NCBI GenBank assembly: GCA_003649085.1
Contig: QMQV01000063.1
Location: forward strand, 1 to 8,501
DNA length: 8,501 bases
DNA from: Thermoproteota archaeon
GTDB lineage: Archaea > Thermoproteota > Methanomethylicia > Methanomethylicales > B66-G16
Direction of reading: 5' to 3'
The position numbers were made by a program, and so were the translations under genes. Position 1 is the first letter of the stretch. The number at the start of each line of letters is the position of its first letter. Below are positions 6,165 to 8,501 of this stretch, in pieces. The notes under the pieces are model-generated. The model did not search any database. It was not told where the DNA came from and worked only from the letters and a program-made list of their open reading frames with translations.

Positions 6165-6638
6165 ATGTTGAAACCAAGCGAGATCAAACAAGGCGTACTC
6201 AAGCCCTACACGGTCGTGTTTAAGCATGTCTTTAGAAGACCGCATACGCTAATGTACCCATATGAGAGGCTAAAGTTCTCACCAAGGTATAGAGGCTTCA
6301 TAACCGTTGACTTAGAGAAGTGCAATGGCTGTGGCATGTGTGCTAGAGCATGTCCAAATAAGTGCATTGAGCTTGTTGAAGTGCCCGGAATGAAGCATAA
6401 GTACCCGAAGATAGACTATGGCTACTGCTGTTTCTGCGGGCTATGTACTGACTCGTGTTTTAGAGGTGCTTTAAAGAGGACGGAGATTGTTGAGTTATCA
6501 GCTTATCGAAGAGAGGACTTAGTAGTTAGACCTGAAGACGCTCAGCCGAGACCTGTTGAAAGCGTTTTGCCAATGCTAAAGAGGTTCATAACCGTTGAAA
6601 TTGTAGGCGACAACGTTAGGTACAAGGAGGTGAGGTAG
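6165..6638 (+). CDS. nuoI: Complex I subunit I (NuoI/FpoI-like, 8Fe-8S ferredoxin)
   Basis: This peripheral-arm subunit carries two [4Fe-4S] clusters that relay electrons towards N2 in NuoB. The 157-residue product has one CxxCxxCxxxC motif at 53-63 (CNGCGMCARACP) and a second at 88-98 (CCFCGLCTDSC). As in 2x[4Fe-4S] ferredoxins, C53/C56/C59/C98 and C88/C91/C94/C63 would bind the two clusters. The residue after the last Cys is Phe99, not the usual Pro. Extra cysteines occur at 67 and 89. The N-terminal part (RRPHTLMYPYERLKFSPRYRG, 24-44) matches the amphipathic membrane-anchoring region of NuoI. The GGGGG at 6155-6159, partly in the nuoH stop, is the likely ribosome-binding site. The C-terminal extension past the second motif is about 55 residues and has no recognised domain. 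Confidence 0.92.
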   Translation: MLKPSEIKQGVLKPYTVVFKHVFRRPHTLMYPYERLKFSPRYRGFITVDLEKCNGCGMCARACPNKCIELVEVPGMKHKYPKIDYGYCCFCGLCTDSCFRGALKRTEIVELSAYRREDLVVRPEDAQPRPVESVLPMLKRFITVEIVGDNVRYKEVR

Positions 6639-6641
6639 CTT

Positions 6642-6923
6642 ATGGATTTAGCTTCGTTATTTACCCAAGCAGCTATTTTGTCTAATTTACCGTTGGTCAT
6701 CTCGTGTATAGTTATGGTAATCTTTGCTTTAATGGCTGTCCTGCACCCCAACATAGTCTACGCTGTCGTAGCCTTATTGGTGTTAAATGTGGTCATCGGC
6801 ATAGCTTACTACATGGTCGGAGCGCCTTTCGTAGCGTTATTTCAGATAGCAATTTTCGCAGGCGTTGTGATCGTGTTCTTCGTATTAGCGGTCATGTTGA
6901 CTAAAGGAGGTAGGTGGGAGTAG
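6642..6923 (+). CDS. nuoJ: Complex I subunit J, N-terminal half (NuoJ1/FpoJ-N-like, ND6 type)
   Basis: This 93-residue protein has three hydrophobic segments and matches the first three helices of NuoJ/ND6. The most conserved part, helix 3 (bacterial QVxVYAGAxMVLF type), is FQIAIFAGVVIVFFVLAVML (67-86). The highly conserved Tyr of YAG is Phe72. In active complex I this helix switches between alpha and pi-bulge forms near the Q site. The start has the best ribosome-binding site in the window, AAGGAGGTGAG (6624-6634), inside the end of nuoI. The protein ends at TAG (6921-6923), and the second half of NuoJ begins at the very next base in the same frame. Full-length NuoJ is usually 160-200 residues, so this is half of it. 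Confidence 0.85.
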   Translation: MDLASLFTQAAILSNLPLVISCIVMVIFALMAVLHPNIVYAVVALLVLNVVIGIAYYMVGAPFVALFQIAIFAGVVIVFFVLAVMLTKGGRWE

Positions 6924-7199
6924 ATGGTTAGGGCAGCTACCGTAGCTGGTACGATAGTAGCTCTGGCACTCTTAGGATACATGTTAAATAGTATCAATCT
7001 CACTCCTTCAAGTGCTCTGTCTAGCGTGCCTGAGCAATCTCTTGAAAACCTTGCTTCAACTAAAAACGTGCTAAACTTGGAAGCTAACTACATCTGGTAC
7101 AATAGAATTCTGGATACGCTCTTCCAGGCTGTTGTCCTCTTGACGGCCTTACTTTCAGTATTAGTGTTGTTCAGGAAGGAGGCTGGTCATGGTGGTTAA
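6924..7199 (+). CDS. nuoJ: Complex I subunit J, C-terminal half (NuoJ2/FpoJ-C-like)
   Basis: This 91-residue protein has two hydrophobic segments (about 5-24 and 63-82) separated by a polar loop, matching the last two helices of NuoJ. The second, ILDTLFQAVVLLTALLSVLV (62-81), corresponds to the final NuoJ helix (bacterial VLAVELASMLLLAG region). It starts with ATG directly after the TAG of the first half, in the same frame. Purine-rich AAGGAGGT (6904-6911) and AGGTGGGAG (6912-6920) upstream can serve as ribosome-binding sites, which supports independent translation. On its own it is too divergent to identify; the assignment rests on topology and on its position between nuoJ1 and nuoK. Some archaeal Fpo/Nuo clusters are known to have a two-gene J, so this need not be a broken gene. 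Confidence 0.72.
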   Translation: MVRAATVAGTIVALALLGYMLNSINLTPSSALSSVPEQSLENLASTKNVLNLEANYIWYNRILDTLFQAVVLLTALLSVLVLFRKEAGHGG

Positions 7200-7509
7200 C
7201 AATAGCTTATACCTTCTACTTACAGCTTTCCTACTATATACCATAGGCGCATACTGCTTACTTACTAAGAGAAACTTAATTCGCCTTCTCATAGGCTTGG
7301 AGATAATGTTGAACGCAGCCAATGTCAACTTCATAAGCTTATCAACGCTTAAAGTACCTGGACTAATAGATCCCCTACCTCATTCAATTGTCGTAACAGC
7401 CATTGTCTTAGACGGCGCTTTAATGGCTGTCGGCTTGATGATAGTCATAGCTGCTTTCAAGAGGTATCGCACGCTTAACGTAGATAAGCTTAGCAAGCTG
7501 AGGTGGTAG
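7189..7509 (+). CDS. nuoK: Complex I subunit K (NuoK/FpoK-like, ND4L/MrpC type)
   Basis: This 106-residue protein has three transmembrane helices and belongs to the NuoK/MrpC family, which helps form the proton path next to the antiporter-like subunits. RNLIRLLIGLEIMLNAANVN (28-47) is the family signature, and E38 matches the essential Glu36 of E. coli NuoK. In the third helix the sequence DPLPHSIVVTAIVLDGALMA (61-80) is more like MrpC and archaeal K subunits. The second essential Glu of E. coli (Glu72) aligns with Leu78, while an Asp (D75) sits one helical turn earlier. The C-terminal TLNVDKLSKLRW resembles E. coli NLNIDSVSEMRG, which anchors the alignment. The ATG overlaps the end of nuoJ2 by 11 bases, with AGGAAGGAGG (7173-7182) as ribosome-binding site. 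Confidence 0.9.
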   Translation: MVVNNSLYLLLTAFLLYTIGAYCLLTKRNLIRLLIGLEIMLNAANVNFISLSTLKVPGLIDPLPHSIVVTAIVLDGALMAVGLMIVIAAFKRYRTLNVDKLSKLRW

Positions 7510-7514
7510 AATAA

Positions 7515-8501
7515 ATGCTGCCCTATGCTCCATGGTTTGTCTGGGGTTTACCGATTATAGGCGCTTTGTTATCTCCTGTTCTAGCTAAGATAAGCCATAA
7601 GCTAAGAGACTACGCCGAAGTCGCTTTCGCTTTTGCTGCAGCTGTGATGGCGGCTTCTCTCATAGAAGATGCTTTAAGAGGTTTTGTGGCGATAAATGGT
7701 CATGCATATCCATTGCCTTTTGACTGGAAAGCCCCTTGGTTTACTGCCCCAGGTTTTCCGATACACGTAGGTGTCTTGCTAGATCCGCTTAGCATCTTCA
7801 TGGCTAACGTAGTAGCTTGGATAAGTTTCTTGATCATGGTATATTCGCTTGAATACATGCACGGAGATCCCGGAATAACAAGGTACTGGTTCTTTATGAA
7901 CCTCTTCATAGGCAACATGTTGTTGTTAGTATTGGCTGACAACCTACTAGTCATGTTCATAGGCTGGGAAGGCGTAGGTCTATGTAGTTATGCTCTCATA
8001 GGCTTCTGGTATAGAGACGAGAGGAAGTATTGGATTGACAGCTATTCGCCATCTCACTGCGGACTTAAAGCTTTCATAGTCACTAGGCTTGGCGATGTGG
8101 GCATGTTAGCAGCTATGCTAATGGTCTTTGCGTATGCAGGGACCTTCAACTTCCTGGAGCTACAACAAGACTTCACGTGGCTGGTAAACATGTTAAGAGA
8201 CGGGGTCTTTCTGGTAACTTTCATAATGTTCTTCTTAGGGCCCATCGGCAAGTCAGCTCAGTTCCCGCTGGACGTGTGGCTTCCAGAAGCTATGGCTGGT
8301 CCAACCACTGTCAGCGCCTTGATACACGCCGCCACGATGGTTAAGGCAGGAGTATACTTCATGGCTAGGATAATACCAATTCTATACGCGGCTTACTTAG
8401 CGCTAGGGCATTTAGTTTTAAACGACTTAGTCCAGTTCTTTACAGTAGTAGCTTGGATAGGCGCCGTCACGGCTTTCCTCCCAGCTACGATGGGAGCAGC
8501 T
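7515..8501 (+). CDS. nuoL: Complex I subunit L (NuoL/FpoL-like antiporter subunit), 3' truncated by window
   Basis: The first 329 residues of the large antiporter-like proton-pumping subunit are present; the frame is still open at the window edge. Full NuoL is usually 600 residues or more. Signatures in order are LLDPLSIFM (88-96), YSLEYMHGDPGITRYWFFMN (110-129), ADNLLVMFIGWEGVGLCSYA (141-160), with E152 matching the essential Glu144 of E. coli NuoL, GDVGM (193-197), and IGKSAQFPLDVWLPEAMAGP (244-263) with K246 matching the key Lys229, followed by TTVSALIHAATMVKAGVY (264-281). The catalytic residues of the pumping path are therefore intact, unlike several small subunits upstream. The ATG at 7515 has GAGGTGG (7500-7506) in the end of nuoK as ribosome-binding site. 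The genes for NuoM and NuoN are expected beyond the edge. Confidence 0.95.
   Translation, partial: MLPYAPWFVWGLPIIGALLSPVLAKISHKLRDYAEVAFAFAAAVMAASLIEDALRGFVAINGHAYPLPFDWKAPWFTAPGFPIHVGVLLDPLSIFMANVVAWISFLIMVYSLEYMHGDPGITRYWFFMNLFIGNMLLLVLADNLLVMFIGWEGVGLCSYALIGFWYRDERKYWIDSYSPSHCGLKAFIVTRLGDVGMLAAMLMVFAYAGTFNFLELQQDFTWLVNMLRDGVFLVTFIMFFLGPIGKSAQFPLDVWLPEAMAGPTTVSALIHAATMVKAGVYFMARIIPILYAAYLALGHLVLNDLVQFFTVVAWIGAVTAFLPATMGAA

Noticed and set aside
6921..6923. In-frame TAG in nuoJ read as pyrrolysine
   Set aside because: TAG is the normal stop in this window: it ends tes, nikR, nuoB, nuoH, nuoI and nuoK as well. No Pyl genes are visible, and an ATG with upstream purine-rich sites follows directly.

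Overview
This window is archaeal DNA, most likely from a thermophilic, TACK-type (Thermoproteota-like) lineage. The evidence is the pairing of a geranylgeranyl-reductase-type flavoprotein with a tetraether lipid synthase, TATA/BRE-like promoters, strong GGAGGTG-type Shine-Dalgarno sites, TTG starts, and a complex I cluster in the archaeal order A-B-C-D-H-I-J1-J2-K-L with no NuoE/F/G. Species-level placement cannot be made from the sequence alone. All genes lie on the + strand and are tightly packed.

Positions 1-1978 hold membrane-lipid genes: the C-terminal end of an FAD-dependent geranylgeranyl reductase family protein, then a radical SAM protein recognised as tetraether lipid synthase (Tes). 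The first enzyme class saturates isoprenoid chains and the second joins two chains tail to tail, so together they suggest a membrane containing GDGT or macrocyclic lipids. Positions 2044-2472 encode a NikR-type nickel-responsive ribbon-helix-helix regulator with all four nickel ligands. A 187-base spacer follows, carrying a convincing TATA promoter and two small dyads.

Positions 2660-8501 form one operon for a membrane-bound respiratory complex I of the Nuo/Fpo type. It encodes the quinone-module core (B, C, D, I), the H subunit, the small membrane subunits (A, J in two halves, K) and the start of antiporter-like L, which runs off the window. Genes overlap or abut and nearly all have a clear ribosome-binding site. 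No electron-input subunit is present (NuoEFG, or the F420H2-oxidising FpoF), so the donor is unknown; reduced ferredoxin or F420H2 are the usual candidates in archaea.

The most notable signal is in the complex itself. NuoD lacks both residues that bind the quinone headgroup in bacterial and mitochondrial complex I (the His of the GPQHPxxHG loop and the Tyr of the RLDY motif). Several conserved residues of the path from the quinone site into the membrane arm are also changed: Glu to Phe in NuoA, PEAE to PVAE in NuoH, Tyr to Phe in NuoJ, and a displaced carboxylate in NuoK. This suggests a complex I variant with a different electron acceptor or a rewired coupling path. NuoJ is also split by a single in-frame TAG followed directly by an ATG. 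No mobile elements, CRISPR arrays, tRNAs or rRNAs were seen.
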